Assembly: GCA_036268425.1 (NCBI GenBank)
Contig: DATAUE010000006.1
Span: 28,472-92,471, forward strand
Reading direction: 5' to 3'
Length of the DNA stretch: 64,000 bases
Source: DATARH01 sp036268425
Lineage (GTDB): Bacteria > Pseudomonadota > Alphaproteobacteria > ATCC43930 > CGMCC-115725
This document shows, piece after piece, positions 1-7,673 of the stretch. The notes beneath the pieces are model-generated. The model searched no databases. It was not told the DNA's origin and worked only from the letters and a program-made list of their open reading frames with translations. Position numbers and translations under genes: made by a program. Positions within the stretch are counted from its first letter, which is position 1, and each line of letters starts with the position of its first letter.

Positions 1-60
1 GTGCAACAGGCGCGTTTCGAGCGGCATCGCGGTTCTCCGAAGCGGCAGATCGGGCGATGA
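1..60 (+). CDS. possible 3' end of an upstream gene (partial)
   Basis: An open frame enters from the left edge and ends in TGA at 58-60, giving 19 codons. It lies 40 bases upstream of the next gene on the same strand and could be the tail of an upstream gene. It is too short to recognise, and chance is a real alternative. Confidence 0.2.
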   Translation: MQQARFERHRGSPKRQIGR

Positions 61-100
61 TCCATTTCCACGGCCCGAAACAAGGGTGCAGAGTAGAGCG

Positions 101-532
101 ATGAGCCAACAAACCTATACCGACGAGTTTTTGCGCGACCTCCTGACCGGCATCCACACGATCGCGGTTGTCGGCGCCAGCCCGCGACAGCACCGCCCGA
201 GCCACGGCGTCATGCGCTACCTGCAGCGCCAGGGCTATCGCGCGATCCCGGTCAATCCGTTTGCCGCGGGTGAGATGCTGCTGGGAGAACATTGTTATGC
301 CGGGCTTGCCGAAATTCCCGAACCAGTCGACATGGTCGATATCTTTCGGCGCAGCGAACTGGCCGGCGCAGCGGTTGACGAGGCGATCGCGATTGGTGCG
401 AAAGCCGTTTGGTTGCAGCTTAATGTAATCGATACGGCAGCAGCCGCGCGAGCCGAAGCCAAGGGCCTCAAAGTGGTGATGGACCGCTGCCCGGCGATCG
501 AGATCCCGCGTCTCGGCCTGTCCCGCTCTTGA
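101..532 (+). CDS. CoA-binding domain protein (YccU-like)
   Basis: A 143-residue cytosolic protein made of one Rossmann-like CoA-binding domain. The N-terminus carries the nucleotide-binding stretch TIAVVGASPRQHRPSHGVM, then VNPFAAGEMLLG, and in the second half the typical VDMVDIFRRSE and AKAVWLQL segments of the YccU/succinyl-CoA-ligase-alpha fold. Such proteins bind CoA or acyl-CoA, but their physiological role is mostly unknown. The ATG at 101 is preferred over the in-frame GTG at 86 because homologues start close to this point. The next gene begins 13 bases after the stop on the same strand, so the two may be co-transcribed. Confidence 0.85.
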   Translation: MSQQTYTDEFLRDLLTGIHTIAVVGASPRQHRPSHGVMRYLQRQGYRAIPVNPFAAGEMLLGEHCYAGLAEIPEPVDMVDIFRRSELAGAAVDEAIAIGAKAVWLQLNVIDTAAAARAEAKGLKVVMDRCPAIEIPRLGLSRS

Positions 533-545
533 CCCGGTCCCGCGC

Positions 546-1259
546 TTGACCCGGTTACAGGCGACCCCCTCAAAGGGCGGGCCGAAATTGTCTCCGGTCG
601 GCCGCCTCTGGCATCATACGCATCGGCATTTCCGGGCACGGCCGCGGCTGTTCGTCTCGATCGCGGTAGGACTGCTCGTCACCTTTCTGATGCCGGGGCA
701 TCTCGGTTCGACATTGCGCGCCGTGGTCGGCTGGGATAGCGGCGCCGCGATCTTTCTAATTCTCATCATCGCGATGGCGGTGCGGGCCACGCCGGCCTCG
801 ATGCGCCGGCGCGCGGCGCTTGAGGACGAAGCGGGTTGGGTTTTCCTGATTCTCGTCGCGGGTGCCGCGTTTTTCAGCATGTTTTCAATCCTCAGCCTGT
901 TACGCGAGGCAAAATCGGCGGGCGGAAGTGTCACGGCACTCCTGTCGCTGACGGCGGCGGGCACTATCCTGTTGTCATGGCTGTTTACGCACACGATGTT
1001 CGCGGTGCATTTCGCCCACGAGTTCTACAATGACGACAAGACCACACCGGGGCTGGAGTTTCCGGGTAAGGAAGAAGACCAGGATTACTGGGACTTTCTC
1101 TATTTCTCATTTGTCATAGGCATGACGGCGCAGGTTTCCGACGTGCAGGTGCTGACGCAAGGCTGGCGCCGTCTGGTGCTGGCGCACAGCATCCTGTCGT
1201 TTTTGTTCAATACCGTCGTGCTGGCCCTGTCGATCAATCTGCTCGCCGGGTTTTTCTGA
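546..1259 (+). CDS. DUF1345 family integral membrane protein
   Basis: A 237-residue polytopic inner-membrane protein with hydrophobic segments near residues 35-55, 62-80, 95-115, 130-150, 180-200 and 213-235. The FLYFSFVIGMTAQVSDVQV segment, followed by a short loop and a last helix, is characteristic of the DUF1345 family, as is the acidic loop after TMFAVHFAHEFY. No function is established for the family. The start is a TTG at 546; no good ATG lies nearby upstream, so the exact N-terminus is uncertain. It follows the CoA-binding gene by 13 bases and converges on the universal stress protein gene. Confidence 0.8.
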   Translation: MTRLQATPSKGGPKLSPVGRLWHHTHRHFRARPRLFVSIAVGLLVTFLMPGHLGSTLRAVVGWDSGAAIFLILIIAMAVRATPASMRRRAALEDEAGWVFLILVAGAAFFSMFSILSLLREAKSAGGSVTALLSLTAAGTILLSWLFTHTMFAVHFAHEFYNDDKTTPGLEFPGKEEDQDYWDFLYFSFVIGMTAQVSDVQVLTQGWRRLVLAHSILSFLFNTVVLALSINLLAGFF

Positions 1260-1280
1260 CGCGCCGGTGAGACGATCGCC

Positions 1281-2117
1281 TCAATGCGACATCAGTACCG
1301 GCACGGTCATATGCCGGAAAATCCCCTGGCTGACCCCGCCCAGCACATACTCGCGCAACCGCGAATGGCCATAAGCGCCCATCACCATCAGATCGGCGCT
1401 GAGATCGGCAGCTCGCGACAACAGCAGATCGTCGATCGAGATGTCTCCAGCGGTCTCTGTCTCCGCGGTTGCGGCAATGCCGCGGCGGGTCAGTGCTTCC
1501 GCGACATCGGCGGCGGTGGCGCGGCTGAGGCCGGGCAGCGGCGCGGCAGGCGCCACCTCGATCACGGTGACGGCCTCGGCGCTTTCAAGCAGCGGCATCG
1601 CATCGTGCAGGGCTCGCGCCGATTCGCGACTGGCGTTCCAGGCAACGATGACCCGCCGCCCAACTGTCGTGAAATCCCCGGCATAAGGGACCACCAGCAC
1701 CGGGCGCCCGGCGGCGAGAACGACTTCCGACGGCGTCATGCCGAACGAGCCGATCGTATCAGCGTCGGGATCGGGTTGCCCGAGCACGATGAGGTCGAAT
1801 AACGCTGCCAGCGCAATCGCGTTGTCGGTTATCGCGCTTTCGCGGTAGATCCAGTCGCCGCCGAGCTTGTGCCGGCCGAGTTCCTGACGGAACGTTGCTT
1901 CGGCGGCTGCGCCTTCGCTGCGCTGCGCTTCCATGTAGGTTTCGACCAGGGTCAGCCAGCCCGACGTATCGCCGTAACTGGCGGAAATCGGATAGCCCGT
2001 CGCAAACAGCCCGGTCAGACTTGCCCCGGCGGCCGTCGCCAACGCGGCAGCCGGCGCTACCCGCCGTGCGACGATCTCCTGGCTCTCGATGACGACGAGG
2101 ATTTCTCGGATGGTCAT
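1281..2117 (-). CDS. universal stress protein, two UspA domains
   Basis: A 278-residue cytosolic protein with two tandem Usp (Rossmann-like) domains. The first begins MTIREILVVIESQE and ends LAALFDLIVLG. The second begins RRVIVAWNASRESARALHDA and ends with the ATP-binding loop GAYGHSRLREYVLGG followed by TVPVLMSH. This loop has the G-x2-G-x9-G pattern of nucleotide-binding Usp proteins in the second domain, while the first is degenerate. The ATG at 2117 is chosen because AGGAGA precedes it at good spacing; an upstream in-frame start at 2141 has no such site. The role is presumably stress tolerance, but the substrate is unknown. Confidence 0.88.
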   Translation of the reverse strand: MTIREILVVIESQEIVARRVAPAAALATAAGASLTGLFATGYPISASYGDTSGWLTLVETYMEAQRSEGAAAEATFRQELGRHKLGGDWIYRESAITDNAIALAALFDLIVLGQPDPDADTIGSFGMTPSEVVLAAGRPVLVVPYAGDFTTVGRRVIVAWNASRESARALHDAMPLLESAEAVTVIEVAPAAPLPGLSRATAADVAEALTRRGIAATAETETAGDISIDDLLLSRAADLSADLMVMGAYGHSRLREYVLGGVSQGIFRHMTVPVLMSH

Positions 2118-2153
2118 GGCTTCTCCTGCGACGCCGGGCAAGGTGAGGGCAGG

Positions 2154-2855
2154 TTAAAGGTCGAGTACCGCCTCGCGACACACTCCGACGCGCCGCTCGC
2201 CGTGTGACGTATAGAATAGCGGCGCCTCGGCCGGCGCGGTGCCGGCGCGCACCGCGATCGCTCGCGCCAGCATGAATTGGGTTACATCCCGGAACGGTAC
2301 AAGCGGCTGGCGGCCGATCGGGTGCCACCCGACATCCTCCAACTCGTCACTCGACACCGGGTCGCCGATCACCGCGCTGCTGTCGGCAAGGAAAAACCGC
2401 GTGTTGAAGCGGCGGAACACCCGGGTCGGGGTGATTGCCCGTCCGATATACGTCAGCACGTCAAAGGCCGGCACCGCGCCTTGGGCGGCATAGGCGGCCT
2501 CGGTCGGTGTGTGTGCTCGTTTCGTGGCGGCGGGTGAGCCGTTCGCGGCATCGCGCCGACCGACCAACACGCCGACCTCCTCCCAGGTTTCTCGCAGCGC
2601 GGCACGCGCCGAGCGCAGCAGGCGCGGCGGCAGGTGCTCGCCGCCGGTTTCGCCGTGCCACGGCCGGCGGTCTTCGGGGTCAATCGCGCCGCCTGGGAAG
2701 ACCCAGACGCCGGGCATGAATTTGACGTGCGCGGGACGCCTCCCGGCCAGCAATTCGAGGTCACGCCCTTCGCCGCGCATCAGGATAAGCGAGGCCGCGT
2801 CGCGCGGCCGGGCGATGGCGAGTTTGGTAGCAACCGGTTCGGTGATGTCGTTCAT
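2154..2855 (-). CDS. Nudix hydrolase
   Basis: A 233-residue protein of the Nudix superfamily. It carries KFMPGVWVFPGGAIDPED and then the core of the Nudix box, ALRETWEEVGVLVG, which supplies the metal-binding Glu residues (REUxEExGU). The spacing between the leading Gly and the REUxEE core is longer than in MutT. That, the AGRRPAHVKFMPG segment and the length fit the larger CoA/NUDT19-like Nudix group rather than a housecleaning MutT. The substrate cannot be told from sequence. The start ATG at 2855 (MNDITEP) is used; an in-frame start at 2891 would add a poor N-terminus. The universal stress protein gene follows 36 bases downstream. Confidence 0.85.
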   Translation of the reverse strand: MNDITEPVATKLAIARPRDAASLILMRGEGRDLELLAGRRPAHVKFMPGVWVFPGGAIDPEDRRPWHGETGGEHLPPRLLRSARAALRETWEEVGVLVGRRDAANGSPAATKRAHTPTEAAYAAQGAVPAFDVLTYIGRAITPTRVFRRFNTRFFLADSSAVIGDPVSSDELEDVGWHPIGRQPLVPFRDVTQFMLARAIAVRAGTAPAEAPLFYTSHGERRVGVCREAVLDL

Positions 2856-2983
2856 CGGCCTACTATGCGCGATCCGGCAGCAACGGAACACAAGCCGTTG
2901 CCGCCGGTCATCGTTTTCAGTCGGGGTTTATCCCGGGGCCGCGTTCGCGATATCTCGCCCGACCAAAGCCGCTGCCTGCCGCA

Positions 2984-4552
2984 CTACGCTTCCTTGCCGG
3001 GCTCGGCCACGGCGGCGGACCACGGCGACATCACGTCGCTGACGCCGTAGTTGAGACCGTCTTCGCCGCGCAGCACGAGGTTGGGGCAGGCGAACAGCGA
3101 CGGCCAGGCCGTGTGTTCGACCAATGTTGTGCCGGCCCGCGACAAAAGTCGCTCGCAGATCGCGGCCGGCAGCCGCCGGTCGAGCGAGATGCCGGTCTCG
3201 CCGCTGACATCGACGCGCGGGTGGTGCGCCGCCTCCTCCGGGGTCATCGCGAAATCGACGATGAAATTCGCGATCTGCACAATCGACGCCAGGATGCGTC
3301 GCCCGCCGGACGCGCCGACACCAAAGCGCGAGCGGCCGTCGCGCGAGCCGATCACCGGGCACATGTTGGTCAGTGCGCGCTTGCCCGGCGCAATCGAGTT
3401 CGGCCGGCCGGCCCGCGGGTCGAACCACATGATGCCGTTATTCATCAGGATGCCGGTCTGCGGCAGCACATAGCGGCTGCCAAAGCTCGACAGCAACGTC
3501 GTGGTCAATGCCGCGATGCCGCCATCGCGATCGACAGCGGTGACGTGCGTCGTGCAGCTTTCTCCGGCCGGATCGACATCACCGAGGCCTTCAAGGCGGC
3601 CGTGATACGCCTGCTGCAATGCGTCGATCAGCGTCTCGAAATAGATCGCGTCGGGCGCCTGCGCAAAGCGCCGGCTCGACATCCGGTCGAGCACATCGGC
3701 CAAGGTCGGTGCGGCGGTCAGGCCGCGCGCCGCATGCAGCGAATAATCGCGATAGGGAATTTCGAGCGACGGCACATGCCGCGCGCGGCACGCCGCCAGA
3801 TCCTCGAGCGACAATGCACCGCCTCCGGCCTTGACATCAGCGGCGATCGACCGGGCAATGTCGCCGCGATAGAAATCCTCCGGCCCGTGTTCGGCGAGTC
3901 GCGCCAGCGTGTCGCCGAGCCGACCGAGCGACAGCGTGGGCGCCACGCCGCTCGGCGGCGCCGCCGGCGGCAGTCCGTTCGGCAGCCACACCCGGCGGCT
4001 TTCGTCGTAGCGGCGCAAATCCTCAGCGGCGCTGGCGGTCTTGACGGTGACCCACCAATCGACGGGCAAGCCCTGCTTCGCCAATGCCACCGCCGGCACA
4101 ACGAGCTCGCGCCACGGGGTGCGGCCGAACCGTTCGACCGCCAGCGCATAGCCGCGCACCGCGCTTGGGATGGCAAACGATAACGGGCCGTGCATGTTGC
4201 GGTCTTCAACAACCCGCGGCCAGGTGAACAATTCGGTGATCGTTTCTCCGGTCAGCGGATAGGCCGCGAGATCAAGCCCCGCTGGTGAGATCGGACCGAA
4301 ATCGATGATTTCGGTGCGGCCGCCGCCCGGCGGGCTGACCACCATAAAGCCGATTCCGCCGAGGCCGCTGTTCCACGGTTCGCGTACCGACAGCGCAAAC
4401 GCCGCCGCCACGACCGCATCGACCGCGCTGCCACCGGCCGCCAGGATTTCGGCGCCGACCGTCGCCGCGACACCGTTCTGCGAGGCGACGACCCCGCCAC
4501 GGGACACCGCGACCGGTTTGCGCACCTGCCAGTTCTGCATCAGCGCCGTCAT
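2984..4552 (-). CDS. gamma-glutamyltransferase family protein
   Basis: A 522-residue N-terminal nucleophile hydrolase that should self-cleave into large and small subunits. Landmarks are the N-terminal VASQNGVAATVGAEILAAGG, then NSGLGGIGFMVV, and the predicted cleavage site ESCTTHVTAVDRDGG, whose first Thr of TTH would become the nucleophile of the small subunit. It is followed by LTTTLLSSFGSRY and the NNGIMWFDP and GASGGRRI segments. No signal peptide is visible from the chosen start (MTALMQNW), so it may be cytosolic and act on gamma-glutamyl amides or as a cephalosporin-acylase-like enzyme. The start lies one base after the stop of the upstream DUF427 gene, which suggests translational coupling. 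Confidence 0.88.
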   Translation of the reverse strand: MTALMQNWQVRKPVAVSRGGVVASQNGVAATVGAEILAAGGSAVDAVVAAAFALSVREPWNSGLGGIGFMVVSPPGGGRTEIIDFGPISPAGLDLAAYPLTGETITELFTWPRVVEDRNMHGPLSFAIPSAVRGYALAVERFGRTPWRELVVPAVALAKQGLPVDWWVTVKTASAAEDLRRYDESRRVWLPNGLPPAAPPSGVAPTLSLGRLGDTLARLAEHGPEDFYRGDIARSIAADVKAGGGALSLEDLAACRARHVPSLEIPYRDYSLHAARGLTAAPTLADVLDRMSSRRFAQAPDAIYFETLIDALQQAYHGRLEGLGDVDPAGESCTTHVTAVDRDGGIAALTTTLLSSFGSRYVLPQTGILMNNGIMWFDPRAGRPNSIAPGKRALTNMCPVIGSRDGRSRFGVGASGGRRILASIVQIANFIVDFAMTPEEAAHHPRVDVSGETGISLDRRLPAAICERLLSRAGTTLVEHTAWPSLFACPNLVLRGEDGLNYGVSDVMSPWSAAVAEPGKEA

Positions 4553-4553
4553 G

Positions 4554-4943
4554 TCAAAGCACCTCGATCGCGTCGACCCGGCTATCATAAAACGCATAAT
4601 GGCCGGCGAGGCCCATCGCCTCGTCATAAGGCGCCTTGTAGCCCCAGACCGCGTTTTCGGCCTGTTTCGGATCGCCGCCGGCATCGACCACGATGGTCCA
4701 GTACGAACAATCGCCTTTGAACGGGCAATAGGTCTTGTGCTCGGTCGGCCGCATCAGGTCGAAGCGCAAATCCTTTTCCGGAAAATAGAAGACCGGGCCG
4801 TGGCCGGTCTCCTCGCAGCGCACGACAGCGCGGCTGTCGGCAATCACCGTGCCGGCGAAGGTGACGCGCACGCGTCGCGCATCGGGCAGCAGGTCGACCT
4901 TGTGCTCGGGCTTTTTCACATAGCCAGGCGCCGGATTTGCCAT
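4554..4943 (-). CDS. DUF427 domain protein
   Basis: A 129-residue protein matching the DUF427 fold: VRVTFAGTVIADSRAVVRCEE in the first half (AGTVIADSRAV is the core), then VFYFPEKDLRFDLM, then the signature TYCPFKGDCSYWTI, and a terminal ENAVWGYKAPYDEA stretch. Family members are small beta-rich proteins of unknown function. The ATG at 4943 has a strong AAAGGAGGC Shine-Dalgarno directly upstream, so the longer upstream frame is rejected. It is probably co-transcribed with the gamma-glutamyltransferase, which begins one base after its stop. Confidence 0.88.
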   Translation of the reverse strand: MANPAPGYVKKPEHKVDLLPDARRVRVTFAGTVIADSRAVVRCEETGHGPVFYFPEKDLRFDLMRPTEHKTYCPFKGDCSYWTIVVDAGGDPKQAENAVWGYKAPYDEAMGLAGHYAFYDSRVDAIEVL

Positions 4944-4989
4944 CGGAATGCCTCCTTTAGAATTCAGCTCTTCCGCGCGTATTCGCGGA

Positions 4990-5283
4990 TCATCGCGCAG
5001 TTTCAGACGGCGGTGCGCGTCGCCAATGCGGCCGCCGCGGCGGCTGGTTGCACTCGAACGAGGCGAGGCAACTGGCATGCATCTGCGGGTCGGTCACAGG
5101 ACCGCATTCCTGGGCGATGCGCCTGGCGCGGAATGACGGGTTGGAGCATAGCAGGTTTTCATACTGTTGGCTCTCGCGCACATTCTGCTCGGCTGTTTCG
5201 CTGGGCCGCGATTGCGCCTGCGCGACACCAGTGGCGGCGAGCAATCCGAAAGAAAATGCTGTGATCCAAAGACGCCGGCGCAT
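4990..5283 (-). CDS. small secreted protein with four cysteines
   Basis: A 97-residue protein with a clear Sec signal peptide: basic MRRRLW, a hydrophobic core ITAFSFGLLAATGVA, and a likely cleavage after AQA. The mature part has four Cys (LLCSN, QECGP and the pair ASCLASFEC) that could form two disulfides in the periplasm, then a basic proline-rich tail. No family is recognised. It lies between the SDR and DUF427 genes on the same strand. The codon pattern and the signal peptide make it likely real, though the C-terminal tail looks low-complexity. Confidence 0.6.
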   Translation of the reverse strand: MRRRLWITAFSFGLLAATGVAQAQSRPSETAEQNVRESQQYENLLCSNPSFRARRIAQECGPVTDPQMHASCLASFECNQPPRRPHWRRAPPSETAR

Positions 5284-5329
5284 GCTGCTGCTCCTGATTG
5301 ATTGTTGTGGCTTCTATTGCGGTTCGCGG

Positions 5330-6076
5330 TTAGCCGACCATCGTCAGGCCGCCGCTGACACTCAAAACCTGGCCGGTGATATAGTCGGAACGCCGGCCGA
5401 TAAAAAACATCGCGGCCTCGGCGATTTCGTCAGGCTGTGCGATGCGGCGGAACGGGATCGCGCGGGTCAACGCTTCGCGCATGCGCTCCGGCTGGTTCTG
5501 GAAGAGGGGGGTATCGGTCGGGCCGGGACAGACGCAGTTGACGTTGATCTGATACCGCGCCATTTCGCGCGCCAGCGATTTGGTAAAGGCGAGCAAGCCG
5601 CCTTTGGCCGCGGCGTAAACGGTCTCGCCGGTACTGCCGACCCGCCCGGCATCGCTTGAAATATTGACGATCTTGCCGCGACGTGCGGCAATCATCGGCG
5701 GCAGCAAGGCTCGCGTCAGGCGGATCGCGCCGAGCAGATTGATCGCCAGCAACTGCTCCCACATCTCCGGTGGGTTTTCCATAAACGGCTGTATCCGGTC
5801 CCAGCCGGCGGCGTTGACGAGGCCGTCGACCTGCTCGACCCGCTCATGTACGGCTGCCGCAAATTCACCGACCGCGGCAACCTGTGTCAGATCGAGCGGC
5901 AAAAATTCGAGTGCCAGCCCTTCGCCGGCCGCTTGTGACGCCGTCGCGCGGCCGCCGGTCTCGTCGATATCACCGACAAACACCCGCGCCCCTTCGCGCG
6001 CCAACAGCAGCGCCGTCGCCTTGCCGATTCCCGAGGCGCCGCCGGTAACGACGACGGCGCGCCCTTGCATCTCCAT
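5330..6076 (-). CDS. short-chain dehydrogenase/reductase
   Basis: A 248-residue classical SDR. The cofactor motif VVVTGGASGIGKA is at residues 9-21, followed by the acidic VGDID that suggests NAD preference. NAAGWDRI sits near 85, the catalytic Ser is in IVNISSDAGRVG, and Tyr-Lys are in VYAAAKGG near residues 152-156. The CVCPGPTDTPLF segment and terminal YITGQVLSVSGGLTMVG resemble 2-hydroxycyclohexanecarboxyl-CoA dehydrogenase (BadH)-like and FabG-like enzymes, so an acyl-CoA or hydroxyacid substrate is plausible but not proven. The ATG at 6076 is used. It is divergent from the P450 genes. Confidence 0.88.
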   Translation of the reverse strand: MEMQGRAVVVTGGASGIGKATALLLAREGARVFVGDIDETGGRATASQAAGEGLALEFLPLDLTQVAAVGEFAAAVHERVEQVDGLVNAAGWDRIQPFMENPPEMWEQLLAINLLGAIRLTRALLPPMIAARRGKIVNISSDAGRVGSTGETVYAAAKGGLLAFTKSLAREMARYQINVNCVCPGPTDTPLFQNQPERMREALTRAIPFRRIAQPDEIAEAAMFFIGRRSDYITGQVLSVSGGLTMVG

Positions 6077-6223
6077 ATCGCTCTCTGCTCCGGATTGCGC
6101 AGCTTCGTATGCACAACGGATGTTCGGCGCAGCCTATGCCAGTGTCAATGCGCCCCGGGAAAACTCGGCGCCTCGCCTGTTTGCGGCCTGCGTCCGGTCG
6201 GGTAGTGTGGCGGCTTCCGCGAC

Positions 6224-7660
6224 ATGGCGATGACCCGAATGACAACCGCCGCCGAGAACGCCAGCGGTGCGGTGCGGCTGGCGATGCCGCCGCGCCCGGC
6301 GCGTCCGCTCTCGACCTTTCAGATCATGCGCGTCGGCTTTACCAACACGCTGGCCGCGTGCGACGAGGAATTGTTCGACGAATTGTTCGTCGAGCGCCGC
6401 TACATCTGGGGCCGCCTGTTCGTTGTCAGCGACCCGGAGGGGGTGAAGCGGGTCCTTCAGGACAACGTCGACAATTATCCCCGTATCGAGGCGATCCGCC
6501 GGGTATTTGCGTTTGGCTCGGGCACTGGCATGTTGTGCGCCGAAGGCGATGTCTGGCGCCGCCATCGCCGCATGCTGAACCCCACCCTCGACCGTCGCGC
6601 CGTGCTGAGCGACGTTCCGGGCCTTGTTCAGATCACCGAGGAACTCGCGGGGCTGCTCCGCGCGTTGCCGCCGGGGCACGAGGTGCATCTCGGCGACACG
6701 TTTACCCATCTTTTGACCCGTTCGACCAGCCAAGTCTTTGCCGGCGATGACCGTTCGATCGATCCGATGATCGACCACATGGGCCACTATCCCGGTGAAT
6801 ACGGGCTGTTCGATTTCCTGACGCTGCCGCGCTGGCTGCGGTTTATAGACCGTTTCCGGCGCAGCCCGGCTGAGGCGCGGGAACTGCACCCGCTGCTGGC
6901 GCGAATGCTCGATGAACGGCGCAGCGACACTTATGCGGGCGGCAAGGATCTGCTGTGGCGTCTTGCCAATGCGCGCGATCGCGACACCGGTGAGAGCATG
7001 AGCATTCCCGAGCTTGAGGACGAGGCGCTGACCCTTGGCTCGACTTCGGTGACGTCGCTGCAGGTCTATAGCTGGTTATGGTATCTGCTGGCGCAGCATC
7101 CGTGGGCCGAAGAGCGTGTCGAGGCGGAGCTTAGCGCCGTGCTGGGCGATCGCTCGCCGACCGCGGAGGATTTGCCGAAACTGGTTTACACCCGGAAAGT
7201 TGTCGATGAGGCGATGCGGCTCTACCCGCCCTTGCCGGTCATGCTGCGTGCCGCGGCGACCGATGATGTCGTGTGCGGCCGCAAGATTCCGCGCAAATCG
7301 GTGGTTGCGGTGATGCCTTGGGTGGTGCATCGCCACCGCCGCCTGTGGCGTGATCCCGATGTGTTCGACCCCGAGCGCTTTGCACCGGACGAGATCGCGG
7401 CGCGTTCGCGCTATGCCTACCTGCCGTTTTCGGTTGGCCCGCACGTCTGTATCGGCGCGACGCTGGCGTTGATCGAAATCCTGATTACCGTCGCGGTCCT
7501 GGCGCGGCGCTTTCGCTTTCGGCTGGTGCCGGGTCAGAACATCACCCCGGTTGCCTGGACCAGCCTGCGCCCCGGTCGCGGCATCAGGATGACGCTGGAG
7601 CCGCGCGGCGCGGCGGTGCGTAGCGAGGCTCTCAGCGAAAGCATTGGCTCTGTCGGCTGA
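6224..7660 (+). CDS. cytochrome P450 (first of a tandem pair)
   Basis: A 478-residue cytosolic heme monooxygenase. The K-helix ExxR is in VVDEAMRLYPP, the PERF motif in DVFDPERFAPDE, and the heme-ligand loop is FSVGPHVCIGATLAL with its axial Cys. The I-helix region reads ALTLGSTSVTSLQVYSWLWY, which lacks the acid-alcohol (Glu/Asp-Thr) pair of ordinary P450s. The neighbouring gene is a close paralogue with the same deviation. The start ATG at 6224 is one of several closely spaced Met codons. No ferredoxin or ferredoxin reductase gene is adjacent, and the substrate is unknown. Confidence 0.92.
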   Translation: MAMTRMTTAAENASGAVRLAMPPRPARPLSTFQIMRVGFTNTLAACDEELFDELFVERRYIWGRLFVVSDPEGVKRVLQDNVDNYPRIEAIRRVFAFGSGTGMLCAEGDVWRRHRRMLNPTLDRRAVLSDVPGLVQITEELAGLLRALPPGHEVHLGDTFTHLLTRSTSQVFAGDDRSIDPMIDHMGHYPGEYGLFDFLTLPRWLRFIDRFRRSPAEARELHPLLARMLDERRSDTYAGGKDLLWRLANARDRDTGESMSIPELEDEALTLGSTSVTSLQVYSWLWYLLAQHPWAEERVEAELSAVLGDRSPTAEDLPKLVYTRKVVDEAMRLYPPLPVMLRAAATDDVVCGRKIPRKSVVAVMPWVVHRHRRLWRDPDVFDPERFAPDEIAARSRYAYLPFSVGPHVCIGATLALIEILITVAVLARRFRFRLVPGQNITPVAWTSLRPGRGIRMTLEPRGAAVRSEALSESIGSVG

Positions 7661-7673
7661 CGCTCCGGCTTTA

